NCBI RefSeq assembly: GCF_000973625.1
Contig: NZ_CP007501.1
Location: forward strand, 1,240,001 to 1,304,000
Reading direction: 5' to 3'
DNA: 64,000 nucleotides
DNA from: Polynucleobacter duraquae
GTDB taxonomy: Bacteria > Pseudomonadota > Gammaproteobacteria > Burkholderiales > Burkholderiaceae
A program made the translations under genes and the position numbers. Each line of letters starts with the position of its first letter. Positions within the stretch are counted from its first letter, which is position 1. Positions 17,092-24,489 of the stretch are shown here, in pieces. A model generated the notes under the pieces. The model worked only from the letters and a program-made list of their open reading frames with translations, was not told the origin of the DNA and did no database searches.

Positions 17092-18276
17092 ATGAGTATT
17101 CGTCCATTGGATGGCATCACCGTGGTTTCCTTGGAGCATGCTATTGCCGCTCCTTTTTGCACGCGTCAATTAGCTGATTTAGGAGCGCGCGTTATAAAGG
17201 TGGAGAGGCCTGGTGCCGGAGACTTTGCCCGCGCCTATGATGAGCGCGTTAATGGCATGTCTTCTCACTTCACTTGGGTCAATCGCTCAAAAGAAAGCTT
17301 GACCTTAGATCTCAAGCAAGAATCTGCGCTAGCAGCACTAAAGATGCTTCTCAAAACGGCTGACGTTCTGGTGCAAAACTTAGCACCGGGTGCAGCAGCA
17401 CGCATGGGACTCACTGCAGAACTCTTACAAAAAGACAATCCGAGTTTGATTTTGTGCGATATCTCAGGCTACGGAAATAATGGCCCTTATCGCGACAAAA
17501 AAGCCTATGACCTATTGATTCAAAGTGAAGCTGGGTTCTTATCCGTTACCGGCACTCCTGACACCCCTAGCAAAGCAGGTAATTCCATTGCTGATATTGC
17601 CGCAGGCATGTATGCGTACACCAATGTACTGGCAGCATTACTGCAACGGGGCAAGACTGGCAAGGGATCTACGATCGATGTATCTATGCTCGAGTCTCTG
17701 GGTGAATGGATGAGCTACCCTCTCTACTATGCCTATGAGGGTGCAACACCCCCTCCTCGCAATGGCGCATCTCATGCCACGATCTATCCTTATGGGCTAT
17801 TTAAAGCGGGTGATGGTGGCACCATCATGCTGGGCTTGCAAAATGATCGTGAGTGGGTTTTATTCTGCGAAGTGGTACTTGACAATCAAGCGCTGGCCAA
17901 AGATGAGCGCTTTGATAAAAACTTCAAACGCAATGAAAAGCGCGATGAATTACTTTCCATTATTGATGCGTGTTTTAGTAAACTGACTACCGATCAGGTC
18001 ATAGCAAAGCTGGATCAAGCTCAAATCGCCAATGCCCGACTAAATGATATGCAAGGTTTATGGAATCACGAACAACTCAAAGCACGCGATCGCTGGGTAC
18101 AAGTCGGATCGCCCGTAGGCCTTATTCCAGCGATGCTACCGCCTGGTAGCAATAACAGCTTCGAATACCGCATGGATGATATTCCTGCTGTAGGTCAGCA
18201 TACTGAAGCAATCCTATCTGAGCTTGGTATTGCCGCAAGTGAGATTGAGGTAATGCGCAGCCAAGGAGCGATTTAA
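17092..18276 (+). CDS. Family III CoA-transferase (CaiB/BaiF)
   Basis: A 394-residue class III CoA-transferase that moves CoA between acids. DGITVVSLEHAIAAPFCTRQLADLGARVIKVERP is the standard N-terminus (DLGARVIKVE cofactor region), and Asp140 in KKAYDLLIQ matches the catalytic aspartate. It probably activates the substrate of the neighbouring acyl-CoA dehydrogenase. Its stop overlaps the end of the convergent cardiolipin synthase gene by four bases. Confidence 0.92.
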   Translation: MSIRPLDGITVVSLEHAIAAPFCTRQLADLGARVIKVERPGAGDFARAYDERVNGMSSHFTWVNRSKESLTLDLKQESALAALKMLLKTADVLVQNLAPGAAARMGLTAELLQKDNPSLILCDISGYGNNGPYRDKKAYDLLIQSEAGFLSVTGTPDTPSKAGNSIADIAAGMYAYTNVLAALLQRGKTGKGSTIDVSMLESLGEWMSYPLYYAYEGATPPPRNGASHATIYPYGLFKAGDGGTIMLGLQNDREWVLFCEVVLDNQALAKDERFDKNFKRNEKRDELLSIIDACFSKLTTDQVIAKLDQAQIANARLNDMQGLWNHEQLKARDRWVQVGSPVGLIPAMLPPGSNNSFEYRMDDIPAVGQHTEAILSELGIAASEIEVMRSQGAI

Positions 18277-19748
18277 AGTAGAGGGGAAGTTAAGTGTGCC
18301 GCATTCTCTAGCAGAACACGCCAACGTGGTCGCTTAGCCCAGATTACTGGATCAACTAAATCCGATTGAGCTAAGTAGGACTCAATCAAAGTCTCGAGTT
18401 TGGCGCAAAACGCATCGTTGTAGACAATTAAGCTGATTTCAAAATTGAGGCGCAAGCTTCGTTGATCAAAATTCACGGATCCAAAAATCGCTACCTGCTT
18501 ATCTATTAACAAACTCTTGGTATGCAACAAGCCACCATGAAATTCAGCAATATTGACACCAGCATCCATCAGGTCAGCATAAAAGCTATGGCTACTCCAG
18601 GCGACTAAGGCTGAATCGTTCAATTTAGGAACAATTAAAGTGACCTTCACACCGCGACCGGCTGCTGCCATCAGCGCCTGAATCAAGCCATCATCTGGAC
18701 CAAAGTAAGGCGTAGTAATGATGAGCTCCTTACGTGCGTCCATGATGGCAGAGAGGAGCACCTGATACAAGATGTCATCGCGATATACAGGCCCTGAAGA
18801 AAACTCTTGGGCAAGCACTCTTCCTTCTCTCGGAGTGGCAGCAGGTGTTACAGCCTTAAAGTGGGAAATCTTAGGGTTATCAACACTCCAGTCAAATGAG
18901 AATGTCAGCTCAAACTGAGATGCAACCGGGCCTTCAATTCTGACCATAGCATCAACCCACTCACCTACACCGGAGTCTTGCTTAAAACTGCGGGGATCGA
19001 CCATGTTCATGCTGCCAGTCCAAACGACGGTGTTATCAATCACAAATATTTTGCGATGCAGCCTGAGATCCGCACGGCGAAATTGAAAGCGGCCAATTTG
19101 AATTGGTAATGCCTCAGTTACTTGAATACCAGCGCTTCTAAAACGATTAGGCCAACTGGATTTAAACCAGTCCTTACTTCCTAAAGAATCCAATAACACT
19201 TTACAAGTCACGCCACGTTTAGCCGCTGCAATTAAGGCCTCACCAACGCGATCAGCATCGCCACCCAATGCCCATATATAAAACTCTAAATGCAGTGTTT
19301 TTTTTGCCTGATTAATTTCGTCAATGAAATGCTGCAAGATTTCTAGTGAGCTCGTAAACAACTCTATCTTATTGCCAGCAATTACAGGTGATCCATTTTT
19401 GGATTCTGCTAATAAGCTAAGAGCCCTGCCCTCGATTGGTAGTTGCAACTTATCAGCTTGATAGTGATTGCGCATCTCTGCCGTGATGGCCGCATATTCC
19501 TTATCCATCCGAATAATTTTTCTTGTGAGCTTACGACCTACAGGACGCTCACCAATCAAGATGTAGAGGCTGATGCCTAAGAGCGGAAACAAGACCACAA
19601 TCAAAAACCATGCAATTGCAACACCGACTGGTCTTCTGACAGAAATTAATCTAAATCCAAACAGAATCACAATGATTGCATGAACTATGGGAACCCAAAT
19701 TAAAGAGAATCCAAAAATAGATCCCAAAAGAAAATTTAATATGCTCAT
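18273..19748 (-). CDS. cls: Cardiolipin synthase (phospholipase D family)
   Basis: A 491-residue membrane-bound enzyme joining phosphatidylglycerol units into cardiolipin. Two N-terminal membrane segments precede two PLD catalytic HKD motifs: LRLHRKIFVIDNTVVWTGSMN and LHTKSLLIDKQVAIFGSVNFD. Length and topology fit ClsA. It overlaps the upstream EEP phosphatase gene by four bases (ATGA), so the two are translationally coupled. The pairing resembles the ybhP-clsB arrangement of E. coli, though this Cls has the ClsA-type membrane N-terminus. Confidence 0.94.
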   Translation of the reverse strand: MSILNFLLGSIFGFSLIWVPIVHAIIVILFGFRLISVRRPVGVAIAWFLIVVLFPLLGISLYILIGERPVGRKLTRKIIRMDKEYAAITAEMRNHYQADKLQLPIEGRALSLLAESKNGSPVIAGNKIELFTSSLEILQHFIDEINQAKKTLHLEFYIWALGGDADRVGEALIAAAKRGVTCKVLLDSLGSKDWFKSSWPNRFRSAGIQVTEALPIQIGRFQFRRADLRLHRKIFVIDNTVVWTGSMNMVDPRSFKQDSGVGEWVDAMVRIEGPVASQFELTFSFDWSVDNPKISHFKAVTPAATPREGRVLAQEFSSGPVYRDDILYQVLLSAIMDARKELIITTPYFGPDDGLIQALMAAAGRGVKVTLIVPKLNDSALVAWSSHSFYADLMDAGVNIAEFHGGLLHTKSLLIDKQVAIFGSVNFDQRSLRLNFEISLIVYNDAFCAKLETLIESYLAQSDLVDPVIWAKRPRWRVLLENAAHLTSPLL

Positions 19749-20500
19749 ATGATTTCCAGTTCAGCAGTAATACCTAAGTGATCGGAGAGCTTCAACCATT
19801 CATGCAAAACTGCTGCTGAATGAATCTTTAGGCCTCGTACATAAATTCGGTCCATTGGAAGCATGGGCTTCAAACTAGGAAAGGTTTTTGCGGGAGCGCC
19901 TGTCAGCACCTCAAAAACCTCTTGAAAACCAGCAGCACGCATTGGAGCGCTAACACGATTACGCCAATCGTTAAAGTCACCCGCCACAATGGTTGGGCCA
20001 CCCTCTGCAAGCGAATCAATGTAACGAATAATTTCGTCCAATTGACGCTCTCGCCCTCTTTCAAATAAAGCCAGATGCACACAAAAACAATGAATCGGCG
20101 TTGCAATGCCTTCTAGCTGAGTAATACTATGAAGCAAGCCTCGCCTCTCGAATCGATAAGCTGAAATGTCATAGTTTTCACCCTTATGCAATGGTCTCTT
20201 TGAGAGAATGGCGTTGCCATGATGGCCATCTGGGTACTCAACATTCTTACCGTAGTGCCAATCATGCCAAAAGTCTTCGGATAAAAAATGGGTGAGCTCT
20301 GTCAGTGGCCATTGGCCAAATCTCCTAATCCGCCCACGATGCTCTTGCTGAAGCTCTTGTAGAAATAGTAAATCCGGATGATGGTTACGCATTTTTTGAC
20401 GCAACTCATAAATAGTGGATTTTCTGTGCAAGGGTGATAGTCCCTTGTGGACATTCATGGTCATGACGCTAAAGCGACCGAGTTGCAATGGTGATATCAA
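19745..20500 (-). CDS. Endonuclease/exonuclease/phosphatase family protein (YbhP-like)
   Basis: A 251-residue EEP-fold hydrolase. Catalytic and metal-binding blocks run in order: TMNVHKG, LQELQ, GNAILS, CVHLALFERGRERQ, VAGDFNDWRN and LKLSDHLGI. Members cleave nucleic acid or phosphoester head groups. Coupling to cardiolipin synthase points to a lipid-related substrate. The start is a TTG overlapping the previous stop (TTGA); the ATG at 20464 would leave the first catalytic strand without its usual lead residues. Confidence 0.88.
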   Translation of the reverse strand: MISPLQLGRFSVMTMNVHKGLSPLHRKSTIYELRQKMRNHHPDLLFLQELQQEHRGRIRRFGQWPLTELTHFLSEDFWHDWHYGKNVEYPDGHHGNAILSKRPLHKGENYDISAYRFERRGLLHSITQLEGIATPIHCFCVHLALFERGRERQLDEIIRYIDSLAEGGPTIVAGDFNDWRNRVSAPMRAAGFQEVFEVLTGAPAKTFPSLKPMLPMDRIYVRGLKIHSAAVLHEWLKLSDHLGITAELEII

Positions 20501-20742
20501 AACTGTCCTGCAGCACGCTGTCGTCGTACCCGCGCCAAATAGATTTCACCCTCAACCAATTCTTGGCACTGCATACACTTATTACAAATAGAGGCCTGAT
20601 CGCGCAACTCTTCAATCGAATCGATCGGATGCCCGTCAAGATATTCGCGAAGATCAACATCAAGGACCTCGTTACAGAGGCAAATGACTTCAGCCATGAG
20701 TTCAAAAAAGGGAAATTGTTTGCATTTATGCCATTTTGCCAT
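20497..20742 (-). CDS. Small BFD-like [2Fe-2S] protein
   Basis: An 81-residue Cys-rich protein. VICLCNEV (Cys21, Cys23) followed about 30 residues later by CNKCMQC (Cys53, Cys56, Cys59) and ELRDQASICNKC matches the bacterioferritin-associated ferredoxin fold, which holds a [2Fe-2S] cluster. A second ATG at residue 16 (20697) would give a size more typical of Bfd, but the first ATG has AAGGGG directly ahead. It overlaps the EEP gene by four bases, forming a three-gene unit. No bacterioferritin is in the window. Function unknown. Confidence 0.7.
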   Translation of the reverse strand: MAKWHKCKQFPFFELMAEVICLCNEVLDVDLREYLDGHPIDSIEELRDQASICNKCMQCQELVEGEIYLARVRRQRAAGQF

Positions 20743-20756
20743 CCCCTTGCTAGAAT
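20728..20756 (+). promoter_or_regulatory. Candidate promoter of tupB, possibly leaderless
   Basis: TAGAAT (20751-20756, five of six -10 bases) lies 7 bases before the tupB ATG, with a weak ATGCCA 17 bases further up. Transcription would begin about at the ATG itself, giving a leaderless message. It overlaps the start of the divergent Bfd-like gene. Confidence 0.4.
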
Positions 20757-20763
20757 CTAGCCC

Positions 20764-21459
20764 ATGTTGATGACCTTTCAGGACGCTTTCGGACTACTTT
20801 TGCATTTAGATGCTGGAGTCATTGGCATTGTGCTGATCTCACTTCAGGTCAGCTTAAGCGCTTTACTCCTCGGCACGATTCTGGGACTACCCATTGGCGC
20901 CCTATTGGCCACAGAGGAATTTAAGGGTAAACAAACAATTACGCTGGTCCTAAACACCCTCATGGGCGTTCCAACTGTGATTATTGGCGTCATTGTGTAC
21001 CTGCTACTCTCTAGAACAGGGCCATTAGGAGTATGGGGATGGCTATTCACACCCAAGGGCATGATCCTGGCTCAAACACTGCTCACAACCCCCCTAATTG
21101 CCGCCCTGAGCCGCCAAATCCTAGAAGATTCTTGGAGAATCCATCGGGATTCCTTTATGGCACTTCGCTTACCTAGGCTTTCCGCCCTGAAATGGCTTAT
21201 TTGGGACTGCCGGTTTTCTCTCACGATTGCAGTTTTAGCGGGGCTGGCTAGAGCCATATCTGAGGTTGGCGCAGTCATGATCGTGGGTGGCAATATTGAT
21301 AAATCTACTCGCACCATGACAACTGCAATTGCACTTGAAACCAGTAAAGGTGATCTCCCATTGGCGCTTGCCTTAGGCATTGTTTTGTTGGGTATTGTTT
21401 TGCTGGCAAACCTCTTTACATTTGTAGTTCGGCAAATTGCGGAGCGGCGCTATGGTTGA
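20764..21459 (+). CDS. tupB: Tungstate-type ABC transporter permease
   Basis: A 231-residue inner-membrane permease with about five hydrophobic segments and the EAA-loop region RLPRLSALKWLIWDCRFSL then GLARAISEVGAVMIVGGNID. The last block is highly typical of TupB (tungstate) and related WtpB/ModB permeases; the overall length and the RTMTTAIALETSKGDLPLALALG segment favour TupB. No TupA binding protein is visible next to it. It faces the formate dehydrogenase locus, whose enzyme needs molybdenum or tungsten. Confidence 0.85.
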   Translation: MLMTFQDAFGLLLHLDAGVIGIVLISLQVSLSALLLGTILGLPIGALLATEEFKGKQTITLVLNTLMGVPTVIIGVIVYLLLSRTGPLGVWGWLFTPKGMILAQTLLTTPLIAALSRQILEDSWRIHRDSFMALRLPRLSALKWLIWDCRFSLTIAVLAGLARAISEVGAVMIVGGNIDKSTRTMTTAIALETSKGDLPLALALGIVLLGIVLLANLFTFVVRQIAERRYG

Positions 21460-22162
21460 TCATTCGGAACAATTCAAGCAATTTATTGAGCTCAAGGGCG
21501 TCATCGTCAAACGTGATGGGCGCATCATCTTAGACATTCCTCATGCAGTTATTCCTGCAGATCGAATTTGCGCTTGCATAGGCCCCAATGGCGCTGGCAA
21601 AACGACTTTCTTAAAATTAATTGATGGCTTAATCAGGCCAGACTCTGGCACTGTTACCCACTCAAGTGGTCTCATCAAATCGTCCTTGGTATTGCACCAC
21701 ACGCCAATGATTAAAGCCTCAGCACGAACTAATATTGCAATGGTAAAAGACTCGGACACCTCCATCAATTCTATTGCGATTGATTTGGTGATGGAACAGA
21801 TCGGATTAAGTCATCTTGCCAATAGTCCTGCGCACAAACTCTCGGCAGGTGAAAGACAAAAACTGTGTTTGGGTCGGGCTATTTTACAAAAACCCAACTT
21901 GATATTATTAGATGAACCCACGGCTAACTTAGATCCGAATACTACAGAACAAGTTGAAGAGATCATTCGCCAATTTAAGTCTCAAGGCTCGGACGTTATC
22001 TTTACATCCCACCAACTTGCCCAAGTACAAAGAATCGCGGAGTACATCATCTTCATTGATCAGGGCCAGATAAAAGAAAAGGGACCCGTAGGTCCCTTCT
22101 TTGCCGATCCCCAGACACAAGCAGCTAAACGCTACTTACATCAAGAATTGCTCGTCGACTAA
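21452..22162 (+). CDS. tupC: Tungstate-type ABC transporter ATPase
   Basis: A 236-residue ATPase with Walker A GPNGAGKTT, signature LSAGERQKLCLGRAIL, Walker B LILLDEPTANLD and switch His in TSHQLAQ. It lacks the C-terminal TOBE domain of ModC, which fits TupC. The ATG at 21452 overlaps tupB by eight bases. The last 80 bases of the gene contain the terminator hairpin of the opposing formate dehydrogenase operon (see 22079-22098). Confidence 0.86.
   Translation: MVDHSEQFKQFIELKGVIVKRDGRIILDIPHAVIPADRICACIGPNGAGKTTFLKLIDGLIRPDSGTVTHSSGLIKSSLVLHHTPMIKASARTNIAMVKDSDTSINSIAIDLVMEQIGLSHLANSPAHKLSAGERQKLCLGRAILQKPNLILLDEPTANLDPNTTEQVEEIIRQFKSQGSDVIFTSHQLAQVQRIAEYIIFIDQGQIKEKGPVGPFFADPQTQAAKRYLHQELLVD
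22079..22098 (-). terminator. Terminator of the formate dehydrogenase operon, inside tupC
   Basis: A perfect 8-base-pair stem AAGGGACC / GGTCCCTT with a 4-base loop. On the minus strand it is followed by TTCTTTT, a good Rho-independent terminator 65 bases past the last gene of the formate dehydrogenase operon. It lies wholly within the coding 3-prime end of tupC, encoding KGPVGPF. Confidence 0.75.
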
Positions 22163-22453
22163 TTACTTTGCTGCTGGTGCTGGCGCTGCTGCTGTTGGTG
22201 CTGCAGCACCCGGTGCAACAAATGGAGGCGGAGCTACACAAGCTGCAGGCGCCGGAGTACCAGGGACACGGTATTGATCAGCTACCTTATTGATTGCTTG
22301 GCATAACTGAAAAGCGCCGACCCGACCTGCATAAGCTGTTTTAGCCTTCGCGAGATCATCAGCCGCTTTGGCTTCAGGAGTGAGCGGCGGCAGAGTAGCA
22401 AACGCTGAAGCTGTTGCAAATGTACAGATCATAAAAGCGATGAGTTTTTTCAT
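22163..22453 (-). CDS. Small exported Pro/Ala-rich protein, unknown
   Basis: A 96-residue protein with an N-terminal Sec signal (MKKLIAFMICTFATASAFA), a short helical body containing AFQLCQAINKVADQYR, a second Cys further on, and a tail of Pro and Ala. The ATG at 22453 has AAGGA seven bases ahead. It starts 10 bases after the cytochrome b subunit of formate dehydrogenase and is the last gene of that operon, so it probably acts in the periplasm alongside the enzyme. I do not recognise the family. Confidence 0.65.
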   Translation of the reverse strand: MKKLIAFMICTFATASAFATLPPLTPEAKAADDLAKAKTAYAGRVGAFQLCQAINKVADQYRVPGTPAPAACVAPPPFVAPGAAAPTAAAPAPAAK

Positions 22454-22463
22454 GGCCATGTCC

Positions 22464-23522
22464 TTATTTATTAACTTTGTCATACCAGAGCTCATGGTGC
22501 TCTTTAGCCCAGGTTGCATCAACGTAGCCAGTCATCATGCCATCTGATGAGCCTTGCATACCGATAGATCCTATATACATGTGGCCCATAGCCATTGCAG
22601 TCATGAGGATAGATGCTGAACTATGAATGATGTTAGCTAACTGCATGGTTCCACGGATGTATTGAACTTCCATGAAAGGGACAATCATGTCTAGTACAAA
22701 ACCAGATCCTGAGATGACCAAGCCTAAGAAAGTCATACCAAACCAGAACCAAATTTTTTCACCAAAGTTGAAGAAGCCAGCAGGAGGATGCTTACCACCG
22801 AACATTCCGCCAAATGACTTTATCCAAGTAAGGTCGCCTTGCCCCGGGATATTTCTGGTGGCAAATAACAAGAAGAAAATCACTACGCTCAGAGTAAATA
22901 ATGGGCCTGAGTAATTGTGAATATTTTTGCAGATATTGAGGAATGTGCCATAAGCAACGCCGCCCATCAAAGGCATTGCAAAATACTTACCCCACAAAAT
23001 CAAGCTACCAGTAACAGCAAGTCCAATAAAACTGGCGGCCATGACCCAATGAGTAAAGCGCTCAAAGCCATTAAACCGCTTAATCTTTTGACCAGAAAGC
23101 GGAGCATGCAGCTTGATTGGGCCTTTAATAATAAAGAGAGCGGAAATACCAAAGAAAGCAATAGCAAGGAGCCAAGCACCGTAAACAGTGATTACGCCAT
23201 TACGGATAACGCGCCATTGCTCTCCGGCGCGTTGAATCAACACACTAGCTTCTTTATCTGGAATACTAATAGTGTTGTAAGGGTCACTATTAGCAGAATT
23301 CCAAAGAAATTTCTCACCCACCTGAGGAGAGTTCGCAGGTTGTGATTGAGCCTGGGTGCCATCAGAAACGGCGCCAAGATTCTTTGGGAAGTCAATACCG
23401 CTTGGGGATGGCAGCGGCGGCATTGGCGCACGCTCTGCCATAGATACACCGCTAAGCAAACTTAGCGATACGCCAAGGGCTAGCACCCAGGAGCGACTGA
23501 CACTAGAGAATGATCGATTCAT
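22464..23522 (-). CDS. fdhC: Formate dehydrogenase gamma subunit (cytochrome b)
   Basis: A 352-residue membrane subunit that anchors formate dehydrogenase and passes electrons to quinone. A signal peptide (cut near SMAERA) and about 80 periplasmic residues precede a hydrophobic region with four main helices. FNGFERFTHWVMAASF, NIHNYSGPLF and ANIIHSSASILMTAMAMGHMYIG carry heme-ligand histidines typical of FdhI/FdoI cytochrome b. It is 47 bases downstream of the small lipoprotein gene. Confidence 0.93.
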   Translation of the reverse strand: MNRSFSSVSRSWVLALGVSLSLLSGVSMAERAPMPPLPSPSGIDFPKNLGAVSDGTQAQSQPANSPQVGEKFLWNSANSDPYNTISIPDKEASVLIQRAGEQWRVIRNGVITVYGAWLLAIAFFGISALFIIKGPIKLHAPLSGQKIKRFNGFERFTHWVMAASFIGLAVTGSLILWGKYFAMPLMGGVAYGTFLNICKNIHNYSGPLFTLSVVIFFLLFATRNIPGQGDLTWIKSFGGMFGGKHPPAGFFNFGEKIWFWFGMTFLGLVISGSGFVLDMIVPFMEVQYIRGTMQLANIIHSSASILMTAMAMGHMYIGSIGMQGSSDGMMTGYVDATWAKEHHELWYDKVNK

Positions 23523-23569
23523 ACAAATATCCTTAAACGTTTTCGTTTTATTTATTGTTGTTTAACTGA

Positions 23570-23806
23570 TCACTTAAAGCGTGAGTACTCAGTCTGATTC
23601 TGATTGCGCTTATCAACCGACTCCGTCCAACTTTTTTCATCCTTTGGAGCCCAGCCCTTTGTCATGAAGCCGTTATCAGCTCCCATATACGGAGCAACGT
23701 CTGGACGCTTGGCAGCTTTAGCTGCAATTTCAGGAGGCTCGGAGCAAGCAGCCAACATGGCGCCTGCAACGAGACATAAACCCATGGTTTTCAGATTGAA
23801 TCTCAT
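23570..23806 (-). CDS. Small lipoprotein of the formate dehydrogenase operon
   Basis: A 78-residue predicted lipoprotein: n-region MRFNLKT, hydrophobic core GLCLVAGAM and lipobox LAAC. The mature part is short and charged, with PYMGADNGFMTKGWAPKDEKSWTE. The ATG overlaps the stop of the iron-sulfur subunit by four bases (ATGA), so it is coupled to that subunit. Function unknown; its fixed place between beta and gamma subunits suggests a role in assembly or docking. Confidence 0.75.
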   Translation of the reverse strand: MRFNLKTMGLCLVAGAMLAACSEPPEIAAKAAKRPDVAPYMGADNGFMTKGWAPKDEKSWTESVDKRNQNQTEYSRFK

Positions 23807-24462
23807 GATTTGGCTCCTGGAATTTTGGCAGCAGGCGTTGGTTTTGGCGCAGGAGCATCCATTGGGCCGTAAGCAGTAGACCAACCGAAAACCTCTTTAC
23901 TTGGATACTTACCATTTGCTTCGCGCACAGAAACACGCTTGGCGTAAATGGAAGAGATCACTTCGCCATCACCACCGATCAATGCCTTGGTTGAGCACAT
24001 CTCCGCGCACAAGGGCAACTTACCTTCTGCTAAACGATTGCGACCATACTTCTCAAATTCAGCAACGCTTCCATTGGCTTCAGGACCGCCGCTGCAGAAT
24101 GTGCACTTGTCCATCTTGCTACGCACACCAAAAGCACCAGAACTCAAGAACTGAGGTGCACCAAATGGGCAAGCAAACGAGCAGTAGCCACAACCGATAC
24201 AGATGTCTTTGTCATGTAAAACAACACCTTCATCAGTACGGTAGAAACAGTCAACTGGGCAAACAGCCATGCAAGGTGCATCAGAACAGTGCATACATGC
24301 CACTGAAATTGATTTTTCTTTTCCAATGATGCCGTCATTCACCGTTACAACACGGCGACGATTAACGCCCCAGGGTACTTCGTTATCGTTCTTACAAGCA
24401 GTGACGCAACCGTTACATTCAATGCAACGTTCTGTATCACAAATAAATTTCATTCTTGCCAT
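23803..24462 (-). CDS. fdhB: Formate dehydrogenase beta subunit (4x[4Fe-4S])
   Basis: A 219-residue electron-transfer subunit with four ferredoxin-type Cys groups: CIECNGCVTAC, CMHCSDAPCMAVCP, CIGCGYCSFACP and a final set CTFC with a later CAEMC. It links the catalytic subunit to the membrane cytochrome b. It has no signal of its own and would be carried through the Tat system with the alpha subunit. A Pro/Ala-rich tail ends the protein. It is 27 bases downstream of the alpha subunit. Confidence 0.95.
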   Translation of the reverse strand: MARMKFICDTERCIECNGCVTACKNDNEVPWGVNRRRVVTVNDGIIGKEKSISVACMHCSDAPCMAVCPVDCFYRTDEGVVLHDKDICIGCGYCSFACPFGAPQFLSSGAFGVRSKMDKCTFCSGGPEANGSVAEFEKYGRNRLAEGKLPLCAEMCSTKALIGGDGEVISSIYAKRVSVREANGKYPSKEVFGWSTAYGPMDAPAPKPTPAAKIPGAKS

Positions 24463-24489
24463 TGTGTTCTCCTGACTTTATTTTTTAAC

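Noticed and set aside
23901..24329. 142-codon plus-strand open frame inside fdhB
   Set aside because: Antisense shadow; its many Cys, His and Gln come from the complement of ferredoxin codons.
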